Shown piece after piece: positions 8,766-17,849 of a stretch of DNA of 64,000 nucleotides. This DNA comes from Achromobacter xylosoxidans (GTDB lineage: Bacteria; Pseudomonadota; Gammaproteobacteria; Burkholderiales; Burkholderiaceae_B): assembly GCF_002192695.1 (NCBI RefSeq), contig NZ_MTLG01000082.1, forward strand, positions 182,852 through 246,851, written 5' to 3'. The notes beneath the pieces were generated by a model. That model saw only the letters and a program-made list of their open reading frames with translations, did not search any database and was not told where the DNA came from. How positions within the stretch are numbered: position 1 is the stretch's first letter; every line of letters starts with the position of its first letter. The translations under genes were made by a program, and so were the position numbers.

Positions 8766-9611
8766 ATGAACGCGCGCACACTGAACATCGATCTGCACTG
8801 CCATTCCACCGTCTCGGACGGCGCCCTTGCGCCGCGCGACGTGGCGCAGCGCGCGCATGCCAACGGCGTGGACGTGTGGGCCTTGACCGACCACGACGAA
8901 GTGGGCGGCCTGGCCGAAGCGGCCCGCGCGGCGCGCGAACTGGACATGGACTTCGCCACCGGCGTCGAGATCTCCGTGACCTGGGCCGGCGTGACCGTGC
9001 ATATCGTGGGCTTGCGCTTCGACCCCGAGAACGCCACGCTGGTCGAAGGCCTGCGCAAGACCCGCTCCGGCCGCGCCGAACGCGCCAAGCGCATCGGCGA
9101 ACGTTTGGCCGACATGGGCATGCCCGGCGCCTACGAAGGCGCGCTGCCGTTCGCCGGCAACCCCGAACTCATCAGCCGCACGCACTTTGCGCGCTATCTG
9201 GTCGAGGCCGGCTATTGCCCCGACGTGCAGACCGTGTTCACCAAGCACCTGGGCGACGACCGGCCCGGCCACGTGCCCATGCAATGGGCCACGCTGGCGG
9301 AAGCCGTGGGCTGGATCCGCGGCGCGGGCGGCATCGCCGTCATCGCGCATCCCGGCCGCTACAAGTACACGCCGCTGCAATTCGCCGCGCTGTTCGACGA
9401 ATTCCTGCAGCTGGGCGGCCTGGGCATCGAGGTCAACACCGGCAGCCATACCCCGGAAGAGGCCCGCTATTATGCGGATGTGGCGCGCCGCTACGGATTC
9501 CTGGCGTCGCGCGGTTCGGACTTCCATAGTCCGAAGGAAAGCCGGGTGGACCTGGGCCGCTTGCCGGCGCTGCCGCCCGACCTTAAACCGGTCTGGCACG
9601 ACTGGTTCTGA
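8766..9611 (+). CDS. PHP-domain phosphoesterase, RNase AM/YciV type
   Basis: A 281-residue PHP-superfamily metal hydrolase. The metal-ligand motifs are IDLHCHSTVSDG at the N-terminus, ALTDHDEVGGL, and late GGIAVIAHPGRY and RGSDFHSP. This matches the YciV/TrpH group, which in E. coli is the RNase AM 5'-3' exonuclease and 3',5'-nucleoside bisphosphate phosphatase. Family membership is clear; the exact activity here is inferred. The ATG at 8766 follows a TACAAT box directly. An upstream in-frame start would add 14 residues not needed by the fold. greB follows after about 70 bases. Confidence 0.88.
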   Translation: MNARTLNIDLHCHSTVSDGALAPRDVAQRAHANGVDVWALTDHDEVGGLAEAARAARELDMDFATGVEISVTWAGVTVHIVGLRFDPENATLVEGLRKTRSGRAERAKRIGERLADMGMPGAYEGALPFAGNPELISRTHFARYLVEAGYCPDVQTVFTKHLGDDRPGHVPMQWATLAEAVGWIRGAGGIAVIAHPGRYKYTPLQFAALFDEFLQLGGLGIEVNTGSHTPEEARYYADVARRYGFLASRGSDFHSPKESRVDLGRLPALPPDLKPVWHDWF

Positions 9612-9682
9612 CGCGGGCGGCGGCCAGGCCGCCTTGCCCTTCAAGCTATCGACTGTGACCGCGCCCGACCGGCGCAACCGCC

Positions 9683-10234
9683 ATGAACAAAGCCTTTGTC
9701 AAAGAGTCGGACAACGAGGACGACGACGATCTGCCGCAAGCCCAGGCCTTGCCTGCCGGCACCAAGAACTACATGACGCCCGGCGGCTACGAGCGCCTGC
9801 GCGGCGAACTCACGCACTTGATGAACGTGGAGCGTCCTTCTGTGGTGCAGGTGGTGTCGTGGGCCGCGTCCAACGGCGACCGTTCCGAGAACGGCGATTA
9901 CCTGTACGGCAAGAAGCGCCTGCGCGAGATCGACCGCCGCATGCGCTTCCTGACCAAGCGGCTGGACATCGCCGAAGTGGTCGATCCGGCCGCCCAGCCC
10001 AACCGCGACCAGGTCTTCTTCGGCGCCACGGTGCTGTATTCCGACAAGGCCGGCGAGGAACACAACGTGACCATCGTCGGCGTCGACGAGGCCGAGCCGC
10101 TGGCGGGCAAGATCAGCTGGATCTCGCCGGTGGCGCGCGCGCTGATCAAGGCCAAGGAAGGCGACACCGTGGTGCTGCGCACGCCGGGCGGGATCGAAGA
10201 GCTGGATATCCTGGAAGTTAGCTATCCGGCCTAG
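9683..10234 (+). CDS. greB: Transcription elongation factor GreB
   Basis: A 183-residue Gre factor. It stimulates transcript cleavage by stalled RNA polymerase. The N-terminal coiled coil carries GDRSENGDYLYGKKRLREIDRR, containing the acidic tip residues (D and E of GDRSENGDY) and the GreB-typical YGKKRLREID. The C-terminal FKBP-like domain includes GKISWISPVARALIKAKEGD. An acidic N-terminal extension (DNEDDDD) is present that many GreA/GreB proteins lack. The ATG lies about 70 bases after the PHP gene, so co-transcription is possible. Confidence 0.95.
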   Translation: MNKAFVKESDNEDDDDLPQAQALPAGTKNYMTPGGYERLRGELTHLMNVERPSVVQVVSWAASNGDRSENGDYLYGKKRLREIDRRMRFLTKRLDIAEVVDPAAQPNRDQVFFGATVLYSDKAGEEHNVTIVGVDEAEPLAGKISWISPVARALIKAKEGDTVVLRTPGGIEELDILEVSYPA

Positions 10235-10283
10235 CTCGCCGATCGGGCCGGCGGCGGCAATGGCGTTCTGACGCGGCAAAGAA

Positions 10284-10314
10284 AACGGGCGCCAGCTTGT
10301 GGCCGGCGCCCGTT
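10284..10314 (-). terminator. Terminator of the TRAP operon
   Basis: A perfect 10-base inverted repeat, AACGGGCGCC at 10284-10293 and GGCGCCCGTT at 10305-10314. Read on the minus strand it is followed by TTTTCTTT, so it chiefly ends transcripts from dctP, about 80 bases past its stop codon. It also sits after greB, but lacks a T-run on that strand. Confidence 0.75.
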
Positions 10315-10396
10315 GGTGGGCGGGATCTGACGTCCCTGCCTCGGTTGGCGGCTTGCGCCGCCGTTCCCCTGGGGCTTGCTGCTTGTTCTTGCGCGT

Positions 10397-11425
10397 TTAC
10401 TTCTTGCGATTGGCGATCGACTTCTCGGCCAGGTTCACCAGGTCTTCGCCGATCTGCTTCTTCCACTTGTCATAGACGGGCTTGGTGACCTTGACGAAGG
10501 CCTCGTGGTCCGCCGGCGACAGCGCGGTCACGGTCACGCCGTGGCCCGCGATTTCCTTCAGCAGCGACGGATCTTCAGGCGTCACGCCCTTGCGCGCGAT
10601 CACGATCTGCTGCTTGCCGGCATCCAGCGCGGCCTGGCGGACGATGTCACGGTCCTTCTCGGACCATGAATTCCAGACCTCGCGGTTGACCACGAAGATC
10701 AGCGGATCGGCCACGTAGTTCCACAGCGTCAGGTACTTCTGGCCGACGGTGTAGAGCTTGGAGCCGGTGTAGATCGACAGGGGGTTCTCCTGGCCGTCCA
10801 CCGCGCCGCTGGCCAGCGCCGGCTGGGCATCGGCCCAGCTCATCTGCGTGGGGTTGGCGCCCAGCGCGGTGAAGGTGTCGATGTACAGCGGCGAGCCCAC
10901 CACGCGCAGCTTCTGGCCCTTCATGTCTTCGGGCTTCTTGATCTCGTGCTTGGAGTTGCTGAGCTGGCGGTAGCCGTTTTCGCCCCAGGCCAGCGGCACC
11001 ACGCCGGCTTTTTCGATCAGCTTGAACATCTCTTTGCCCACGTCGCCCTGAACCAGCGCATCGATGGCGGCGTAGTCGGGCATCAGGAAGGGCAGGGAGA
11101 ACAGGTTCAGTTGCTTGACCTGCGGCGACCAGTTGATGGTGGAGCCCACGGCCATGTCGATCACGCCCTGGCGGATGGCGGTGAATTCGCGCGTCTGGTC
11201 GCCCTGGACCAGCGAGGTGCCGGGATAGACCTTGATGTTGATGCGGCCCTGGGTGCGCTCGCGCACCAGGTTGGACCAGATTTCGGCGCCCTGGCCCCAG
11301 GGGAAGGTGGTGCCGACGACGATGGAGAGCTTGTACTCGGGCTTGTAGTTCTGCGCGTGCGCAGGCGCCATGCCGACGACGGCCGCCGCGCACAGGGCCG
11401 CTCCGATCAGGTTGCGGAATTTCAT
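10397..11425 (-). CDS. TRAP transporter periplasmic substrate-binding protein (DctP)
   Basis: A 342-residue secreted binding protein of the DctP family. The signal peptide runs MKFRNLIGAALCAAAVVGMAPAHA-Q. Family features include TTFPWGQGAEIWSNLVRERTQGRINIKVYPG near the N-terminus, the ligand Arg region LRVVGSPLYIDTFTALGANPTQMSWADAQPALASGAVDGQENPL, and a Lys-rich C-terminus. Many members of this group bind C4-dicarboxylates or other organic acids; the ligand here is not certain. It is the last gene of the dctQMP operon, about 90 bases after dctM. GGAGAC precedes the ATG. Confidence 0.93.
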   Translation of the reverse strand: MKFRNLIGAALCAAAVVGMAPAHAQNYKPEYKLSIVVGTTFPWGQGAEIWSNLVRERTQGRINIKVYPGTSLVQGDQTREFTAIRQGVIDMAVGSTINWSPQVKQLNLFSLPFLMPDYAAIDALVQGDVGKEMFKLIEKAGVVPLAWGENGYRQLSNSKHEIKKPEDMKGQKLRVVGSPLYIDTFTALGANPTQMSWADAQPALASGAVDGQENPLSIYTGSKLYTVGQKYLTLWNYVADPLIFVVNREVWNSWSEKDRDIVRQAALDAGKQQIVIARKGVTPEDPSLLKEIAGHGVTVTALSPADHEAFVKVTKPVYDKWKKQIGEDLVNLAEKSIANRKK

Positions 11426-11518
11426 GTTGCGTCTCCTCTCTTTGCGTGTCTGTTGTTGTAGTGAACACCGGTACCGCCGGCCTTGGGGTCGCCCCTTGGG
11501 GCGTCCCGTTTGGCCCTT

Positions 11519-12817
11519 TCAATAACCCAGCTTCTTGGGCAGCCACAGCGCCAGTTGCGGGAACACCAGCACCGCGACCAGCACCAGGAACATCGCGCCC
11601 AGCAGCCACACCACCCAGCGCACCGTGGATTCCATGGGCACGCGCGCGATGCGGCACGACACCATCAGGTTCACGGCGAGCGGCGGGGTGAACTGGCCCA
11701 GCGCCACCTTCAAGGTCAGGATCACGCCGAACCACACCGGATCCCAGCCATAGGCGTTGGCGATGGGCATGAGCAGCGGCACGAAGATCAGGAAGATGGA
11801 AATGCCGTCCAGGAACATGCCCACGGTCATCAGCAGCAGGATCAGCAGCGCCAGCACGCCCCATTCGCCCAATCCGGAATTGACGATGGCGTGGGTGATG
11901 GGATCGATCACGCTCAAGGTGGACAGGGCCCAGGCGAAGATGCCGGCCAGCGTCACCACCAGCATGATGACGGCGGACAGTTCGGCGGCCTCGCGCAGGA
12001 TGGTGTACAGGTCGCGCAGCTTGATGGTGCGGTGGATGAACATGCCCACGAACAGGCCGTAGAACACCGCGACCACCGCGGCTTCGGTGGGCGTGAACCA
12101 GCCCATGCGCATGCCGCCCAGGATCAGGACGGGCGCGGCCAGGCCCCATGAGGCTTCGCGCAGGCTGGCCCAGAAGGGCGGGCGGGGCAGGTGGGATTCC
12201 AGTCCGCCCATCTTGTATTTGCGCGACAGCCAGACCGCCGGAACGATGAGGGCGAAGCCCGCCAGGATGCCGGGGATCATGCCGGCGGCGAACAGCGCGG
12301 GCACCGAGGCGCCTGGCACCAGCACCGAGTAGATGATGAAGGCCACCGAGGGCGGGATCAGGATGTCGGTGGCCGCGCCCGCCGCGACCACCGCGGCCGA
12401 GAACGAGCCCGGATAGCCGGCGCGCGACATGGCGGTGATCATCACTGCGCCCACCGCGGCCGCGCAGGCCGGGCCGGAACCGGAGATGCCGCCCAGGAAC
12501 ATGGCCACCGCGATCGACACCAGCGGCAGCATGCCCGGGCCGCGCCCGACGATGGCGATGGCGAAGTCCACTAGCCGCTTGGCCACGCCGGAGCGGTCGA
12601 AGATCGAGCCCACCAGCACGAACATGGGAATGGCCAGCAGCGGGTACTTGGCCAGGCCGGCGTAGAAGTTCTGCGGCACGGTCAACAGGCCATACCAGGG
12701 CGTATCCAGGTTGGACAGCACGATGGCCACGGTCCCGCCCAGGCCCAGGGCCACGCCGACCGGCACGCCGATCAGCATCAGGACGATAAAGACGGTGAAG
12801 AGGATGGCGGCGATCAT
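11519..12817 (-). CDS. TRAP transporter large permease (DctM)
   Basis: A 432-residue polytopic inner-membrane protein of the DctM family, the sodium-coupled translocating subunit. It has about twelve hydrophobic segments and the conserved GGISGSGPACAAAVGAVMITAM and GAATDILIPPSVAFIIYS blocks. The start is MIAAILFTVFIVLMLIGVP, whose ATG overlaps the dctQ TGA by four bases (ATGA). The open frame runs further upstream through dctQ, but that text is not membrane-like and is discarded. Confidence 0.94.
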   Translation of the reverse strand: MIAAILFTVFIVLMLIGVPVGVALGLGGTVAIVLSNLDTPWYGLLTVPQNFYAGLAKYPLLAIPMFVLVGSIFDRSGVAKRLVDFAIAIVGRGPGMLPLVSIAVAMFLGGISGSGPACAAAVGAVMITAMSRAGYPGSFSAAVVAAGAATDILIPPSVAFIIYSVLVPGASVPALFAAGMIPGILAGFALIVPAVWLSRKYKMGGLESHLPRPPFWASLREASWGLAAPVLILGGMRMGWFTPTEAAVVAVFYGLFVGMFIHRTIKLRDLYTILREAAELSAVIMLVVTLAGIFAWALSTLSVIDPITHAIVNSGLGEWGVLALLILLLMTVGMFLDGISIFLIFVPLLMPIANAYGWDPVWFGVILTLKVALGQFTPPLAVNLMVSCRIARVPMESTVRWVVWLLGAMFLVLVAVLVFPQLALWLPKKLGY

Positions 12818-13395
12818 TGCTGACCCTGTCCGGCGGCGCGCCCGCTCTTGGCGATGCGGCGCAGCGTGCCGATGGTGCGCAGCGAGATCGCCGCGGCCAT
12901 CACGGGCAGCCAGATCGAATACCACCAGGTCGGCACGCCGATGGCGGGCGAGGTTTCTTCGTAGATGTATTCGTCGGCGACCAGCTTCACCGACAGCACG
13001 GTCAGCAGCAGGAAGAAGGCCAGCACGCAGCCATTGGAGATCAGGGCCATGATGCGCTGGCGGCGCGGCGAGCCGGAATCCGCCAGGATCTCGATGCGGA
13101 TGTGGTGGTTGCGCACGAAGGCCACGCTGCCGCCCGCCATGGTCAGCACGATCAGCAGGAACACCGAGATTTCTTCCGTCCAGGCGAAGGACTGGTCGGT
13201 GAAGTAGCGCACCAGCACATTCAGGAAGGTAATGATGGCCAGGGCCGCCAGCAGGATCACGGCCAGCCAGTCCTCGATGGCCAGCGGCACTTTGACTGCG
13301 GGATCTGATTCTGGGGGAATGATCGGTTCGACAGGCTCGGCGGGGGCTTCGGGGCGGGACATGTGAGGCAACGGCCAGCGCCGGGTAGGCGCCAT
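12814..13395 (-). CDS. TRAP transporter small permease (DctQ)
   Basis: A 193-residue DctQ-type protein with four transmembrane helices. Typical blocks are NVLVRYFTDQSFAWTEEISVFLLI and FVRNHHIRIEIL. The N-terminal 40 residues are proline/glutamate-rich and cytoplasmic. The start is uncertain: ATG at 13395 has no clear ribosome site, and the internal ATG at 13362 (MSRPEAPAEP) would give 182 residues. It is the first gene of dctQMP and overlaps dctM by four bases. Confidence 0.9.
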   Translation of the reverse strand: MAPTRRWPLPHMSRPEAPAEPVEPIIPPESDPAVKVPLAIEDWLAVILLAALAIITFLNVLVRYFTDQSFAWTEEISVFLLIVLTMAGGSVAFVRNHHIRIEILADSGSPRRQRIMALISNGCVLAFFLLLTVLSVKLVADEYIYEETSPAIGVPTWWYSIWLPVMAAAISLRTIGTLRRIAKSGRAAGQGQQ

Positions 13396-13717
13396 TCATT
13401 TATGGGGTCGCTGCATCCTACCGTTGCGCCGTGGGGCCGGTAGTTCGTGTTTTCCCGCGGTGCGGGATGATCGCAACATGCTGCGGCGCAATATAAAACC
13501 GCAGGCAGGGCGCCTGGCGATATTGGGAAAGATTCGCAGCGGCGCGGAGTTGGCGCGGATGCTGCTTCGCACCATCCCGGTATGCGGCCTTCGGAATTCT
13601 TTTGTAACAATGGCCGAAATAGGGGCGTTCGGGATCGGTTGAACAACGGCTCCGGGAAAACCCCCTAAACAGGTAAAATCTCTTTTTGCTCTCCTCTCTT
13701 TATACGGCGCCCGCATC
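13396..13717. other. Divergent promoter region between dctQ and purL
   Basis: 322 bases without a credible gene between two divergent transcription units. It contains a CCCGC-GGT-GCGGG mini-hairpin (13454-13466), an AT-rich TATATT on the minus strand at 13490-13495 that could serve dctQ, and TAAAAT at 13674-13679 ahead of purL. I found no operator clear enough to name; a PurR-type box was not seen. Confidence 0.45.
13674..13679 (+). promoter_or_regulatory. -10-like TAAAAT before purL
   Basis: TAAAAT lies 39 bases before the purL GTG, a plausible -10 element in otherwise GC-rich DNA. The best -35-like hexamer, TTGAAC at 13639, is too far away (29 bases), so the promoter assignment is tentative. 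Confidence 0.35.
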
Positions 13718-16700
13718 GTGTCCCTAGTTCAGCATCTGCCTGGTTCCTCCGTCCTGTCCTCCTTCCGTCGCGATCGCCTCCTGGCGCAATTGAAGGAAGC
13801 CGGCTTGCCGGTGGCCGACATATCCGCCCGCTACGAGCACTTCGTCAGCACCGACGCGGCCCTGACGGCCGAGCAGCAGCAACACCTGACCCAACTGCTG
13901 GACTACGGCACGCCCGTGACGGGCGAAGCGCCGGCCAAGAGCCTGTCCCTGCTGGTGATCCCGCGCCTGGGCACGATTTCGCCCTGGGCCAGCAAGGCCA
14001 CCGACATCGCCCACAACTGTGGCCTGGCGTCGGTGCACCGCATTGAGCGCGGCGTGCGCTACGTGATCACTCCCGAGCGCGGCCTGCTGGGTACCAAGTC
14101 CTTTGACGACGCCATGCTGGCGCGCGCGGCCGACTGCCTGCACGACCGCATGACGGAAACCGTGGTGGACGCCAGCTTCGACGGCCAGGCGCTGTTCCAG
14201 CCGCTGGCTGGCAAGCCCATGCGCACGGTCGGCGTGCAGGCGCAAGGCGCCCAAGCCCTGGCCGAAGCGAACGTCTCGCTGGGCCTGGCGCTGTCGGACG
14301 ACGAAATCGAATACCTGGCCAAGTCCTTCACCGACCTGGGCCGCGATCCCACCGACGTGGAACTGATGATGTTCGCGCAGGCCAACAGCGAACACTGCCG
14401 CCACAAGATCTTCAACGCCCAGTGGGTGATCGACGGCCAGGAACAGCCCAATACGCTGTTCGGCATGATCCGCGCCACCCACAAGGCGCAGCCCGAGGGC
14501 ACCGTGGTCGCCTATTCGGACAACGCCGCCATCATGGAAGGCGGCCCCGCGCAGCGCTTCCAGGCGGGCGTGCCGGGCGTGACGGGCGAGGGCGTCGAAG
14601 GCGCCAGGTACATTCGCCGCAACACCACCGTGCACACGCTGATGAAGGTGGAAACGCACAACCACCCGACCGCGATCGCGCCGTTCCCCGGCGCCTCGAC
14701 CGGCAACGGCGGCGAGATCCGCGACGAAGGCGCGACCGGCCGCGGCTCCAAGCCCAAGGCCGGCCTGACCGGCTTCACCGTGTCGCACCTGCGCTTTGAC
14801 GACGCCTTGCAGCCCTGGGAAGCCGATCACCACGGCCTGCCCGAGCGCATCGCCTCGCCGCTGTCCATCATGATCGACGGCCCCATCGGCGGCGCGGCGT
14901 TCAACAACGAATTCGGCCGTCCCAACCTGCTGGGCTATTTCCGTTCGTTCGAACAGACCGCCGGCGGCACGCGCTGGGGCTACCACAAGCCCATCATGAT
15001 CGCGGGCGGCCTGGGCAGCATCGATGCCGGCCTGACGCACAAGGACGTGATTCCGCCGGGCGCGCTGCTGATCCAGCTGGGCGGCCCGGGCTTCCGCATC
15101 GGCATGGGCGGCGGCGCCGCCTCCAGCATCAGCATGGGCAGCAACTCGGCCGAACTGGACTTCGATTCCGTCCAGCGCGGCAACCCTGAAATCGAGCGCC
15201 GCGCCCAGGAGGTCATCGACCGCTGCTGGCAGCAGGCCGAGAACAACCCCATCATCGCGATCCACGACGTGGGCGCGGGCGGCCTGTCCAATGCCTTCCC
15301 GGAACTGGTGAACGATGCCGGCCGCGGCGCCATCTTCGACCTGAAGCGCGTGCCGCTGGAAGAATCGGGCCTGTCGCCCGCCGAAATCTGGAGCAACGAA
15401 TCCCAGGAACGCTACGTCCTGTCGATCCTGCCCAAGGACCTGGAGCGCTTCGACGCCATCGCCCGCCGCGAACGCTGCCCCTACGCGGTGGTGGGCGTGG
15501 CCACCGAAGAGCGCCAGCTGCGCGTGGTGGACGGCGAGGGCCTGCCGGGCCTGGACACCATCCGCCCGCAGGGCGAAGCCGAAGTGCGTCCGGTGGACGT
15601 GCCGATCGACGTCATCCTGGGCAAGCCGCCGCGCATGACCCGCGACGTCACGCGCCTGCCGGGCGTGTCCGCGCCGTTGGACCTGGCCGGCATCGACCTG
15701 ACCGAAGCCGCCTACCGCGTACTGCGCCACCCCACGGTGGCCAACAAATCCTTCCTCATCACCATCGGCGACCGCACCGTGGGCGGGCTGTCCAGCCGCG
15801 ACCAGATGGTCGGTCCGTGGCAGGTGCCGGTGGCTGACTGCGCCGTGACCCTGGCCGACTACGAAGGCTTCCGCGGCGAAGCCATGTCCATGGGCGAACG
15901 CACCCCGATCGCCATGCTGGACGCGCCGGCCTCCGGCCGCATGGCCGTGGCCGAGGCCCTGACCAACCTGGCCGCCGCCGACGTGGCGCGCCTGGAAGAC
16001 ATCAAGCTGTCGGCCAACTGGATGGCCGCCTGCGGCGTGGCCGGCCAGGACGCCGCGCTGTACGACACCGTGTCCGCCGTCAGCGAACTGTGCCAGGCCA
16101 CCGGCCTGTCGATCCCGGTGGGCAAGGATTCCCTGTCCATGAAGACGTCCTGGGAACAGGACGGCGAGCAGCGCCAGGTGGTGGCGCCGGTGTCGCTGGT
16201 CATCACGGCCTTCGCGCCCGTGGCCGACGTGCGCGCCAGCCTGACCCCGCAGCTGCGTACCGACGCGGGCGACAGCGTGCTGATCCTGATCGACCTGGGC
16301 CGCGGCCGCCATCGCATGGGCGGCTCGATCCTGGCGCAGGCCTATAACCAGGTCGGCGAAACCGTGCCGGACATCGATGCGCCGCAGGACCTGCGCGCCT
16401 TCTTCGTCACCATCCGCACCTTGGCCGAAGCCGGCACCATCCTGGCCTACCACGACCGTTCCGACGGCGGCCTGTTCGCGACCCTGACCGAAATGGCCTT
16501 CGCCGGCCGCACCGGCATCTCGGTCAACCTGGACATGCTGACCTTCGATCCGCAATCCGCGGATTGGGGCGACTACAAGATCCGCCCCGAACAGGTGGCG
16601 GTGCAGCGCGAGGAACTGACGCTCAAGGCGCTGTTCTCCGAAGAAGCCGGCGCCGTTATCCAGGTGCCGGCCGCCCAGCGCGACGCCGTCATGCAGGTGC

Positions 16701-17767
16701 TGCGCGGCGCGGGCCTGTCGGCGCATTCGCACGTCATCGGCGGCCTGAACGGCGCCGACGAAGTCGAGTTCTACCGCGATGGCAAGAAGGTCTGGGGCCA
16801 GCCGCGCGCCGAACTCGGCCGCGCCTGGAGCGAAGTGTCCTACCGCATCATGTCGCGCCGCGACAACCCGGCCTGCGCCCAGGCCGAGCTCGACGTCTGG
16901 AACGACGCCACGGATCCGGGCATGAGCCCCAACGTGGACTTCGATCCGCAGGAAGACGTGGCCGCGCCGTTCATCAACACCGGCAAGCGTCCGCGCGTGG
17001 CGATCCTGCGCGAGCAGGGCTGCAACAGCCAGGTGGAAATGGGCTGGGCCTTCGACACCGCCGGCTTCGAAGCCATCGACGTGCACATGACTGATCTGCT
17101 GTCCGGCCGCGTGGACCTGGCGCAAGTGCAGGGCCTGGTGGCCGTGGGCGGCTTCAGCTACGGCGATGTGCTGGGCGCCGGCGAAGGCTGGGCCCGCACC
17201 ATCCGCTTCAACAGCAAGCTGTCGGACCAGTTTGCCGCCTACTTCGCGCGTCCCGACACCTTCGCGCTGGGCGTGTGCAACGGCTGCCAGATGATGGCTG
17301 CGCTGGCGCCGATGATCCCGGGCGCCGAGTTCTGGCCGCGCTTCACGCGCAACCTGTCGGAAAAGTACGAAGCCCGCCTGGCGATGGTCGAAGTGGCCAA
17401 GTCGCCGTCGATCTTCTTCGCCGGCATGGAAGGCGCGCGCATTCCGGTGGCCGTGGCGCACGGCGAAGGCTATGCGGACTTCTCGCAGCAGGGCGACGCC
17501 AGCCGCCTGCTGGCCGCCGCGCGCTACATCGACAACCGTGGCCAGGCCACGGAAGCCTATCCGTTCAACCCGAACGGCAGCCCGGGCGGCCTGACTTCGG
17601 TCACCACTGCCGACGGCCGCTTCACGGTCATGATGCCGCACCCGGAACGCGTGACGCGCAACGTCATGATGTCGTGGGCGCCGGAGAAGTGGGGCAAGGC
17701 AGACCAGGGTGGCGCGTTCAGCCCCTGGATGCGCATCTTCCGCAACGCGCGCGTCTGGCTGAAGTAA
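13718..17767 (+). CDS. purL: Phosphoribosylformylglycinamidine synthase
   Basis: A 1349-residue, large-type PurL that converts FGAR to FGAM with ATP and glutamine in purine synthesis. The N-terminal domain, the two AIRS-like ATP-binding halves ([20 protein letters not shown] near 310; GKDSLSMKT near 810) and the glutaminase domain are all present. The glutaminase nucleophile is the Cys of GVCNGCQMM, and the His/Glu pair is in MPHPERVTR. The start is a GTG at 13718, with no ATG at a better place. It is monocistronic, with a strong terminator 44 bases after the stop. Confidence 0.98.
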   Translation: MSLVQHLPGSSVLSSFRRDRLLAQLKEAGLPVADISARYEHFVSTDAALTAEQQQHLTQLLDYGTPVTGEAPAKSLSLLVIPRLGTISPWASKATDIAHNCGLASVHRIERGVRYVITPERGLLGTKSFDDAMLARAADCLHDRMTETVVDASFDGQALFQPLAGKPMRTVGVQAQGAQALAEANVSLGLALSDDEIEYLAKSFTDLGRDPTDVELMMFAQANSEHCRHKIFNAQWVIDGQEQPNTLFGMIRATHKAQPEGTVVAYSDNAAIMEGGPAQRFQAGVPGVTGEGVEGARYIRRNTTVHTLMKVETHNHPTAIAPFPGASTGNGGEIRDEGATGRGSKPKAGLTGFTVSHLRFDDALQPWEADHHGLPERIASPLSIMIDGPIGGAAFNNEFGRPNLLGYFRSFEQTAGGTRWGYHKPIMIAGGLGSIDAGLTHKDVIPPGALLIQLGGPGFRIGMGGGAASSISMGSNSAELDFDSVQRGNPEIERRAQEVIDRCWQQAENNPIIAIHDVGAGGLSNAFPELVNDAGRGAIFDLKRVPLEESGLSPAEIWSNESQERYVLSILPKDLERFDAIARRERCPYAVVGVATEERQLRVVDGEGLPGLDTIRPQGEAEVRPVDVPIDVILGKPPRMTRDVTRLPGVSAPLDLAGIDLTEAAYRVLRHPTVANKSFLITIGDRTVGGLSSRDQMVGPWQVPVADCAVTLADYEGFRGEAMSMGERTPIAMLDAPASGRMAVAEALTNLAAADVARLEDIKLSANWMAACGVAGQDAALYDTVSAVSELCQATGLSIPVGKDSLSMKTSWEQDGEQRQVVAPVSLVITAFAPVADVRASLTPQLRTDAGDSVLILIDLGRGRHRMGGSILAQAYNQVGETVPDIDAPQDLRAFFVTIRTLAEAGTILAYHDRSDGGLFATLTEMAFAGRTGISVNLDMLTFDPQSADWGDYKIRPEQVAVQREELTLKALFSEEAGAVIQVPAAQRDAVMQVLRGAGLSAHSHVIGGLNGADEVEFYRDGKKVWGQPRAELGRAWSEVSYRIMSRRDNPACAQAELDVWNDATDPGMSPNVDFDPQEDVAAPFINTGKRPRVAILREQGCNSQVEMGWAFDTAGFEAIDVHMTDLLSGRVDLAQVQGLVAVGGFSYGDVLGAGEGWARTIRFNSKLSDQFAAYFARPDTFALGVCNGCQMMAALAPMIPGAEFWPRFTRNLSEKYEARLAMVEVAKSPSIFFAGMEGARIPVAVAHGEGYADFSQQGDASRLLAAARYIDNRGQATEAYPFNPNGSPGGLTSVTTADGRFTVMMPHPERVTRNVMMSWAPEKWGKADQGGAFSPWMRIFRNARVWLK

Positions 17768-17810
17768 GCCAAACGCTGGCGCCGGGGCTTGCTTCCCGGC
17801 GCTTGCGCGA

Positions 17811-17836
17811 AACGCCCCGCTACTTGGCGGGGCGTT
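17811..17836 (+). terminator. Rho-independent terminator of purL
   Basis: A perfect 10-base stem AACGCCCCGC / GCGGGGCGTT with a TACTTG loop, followed by TTTT on the plus strand. It lies between convergent purL and the siderophore receptor gene, and may also work weakly in the other direction. Confidence 0.88.
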
Positions 17837-17849
17837 TTCATTGTGGCGC

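Noticed and set aside
13724..17641. A very long open frame on the minus strand, antisense to purL
   Set aside because: GC-rich codon bias leaves the opposite strand open. The translation is low-complexity (His, Arg, Gln, Ala) with no domain, while purL on the plus strand is unmistakable.
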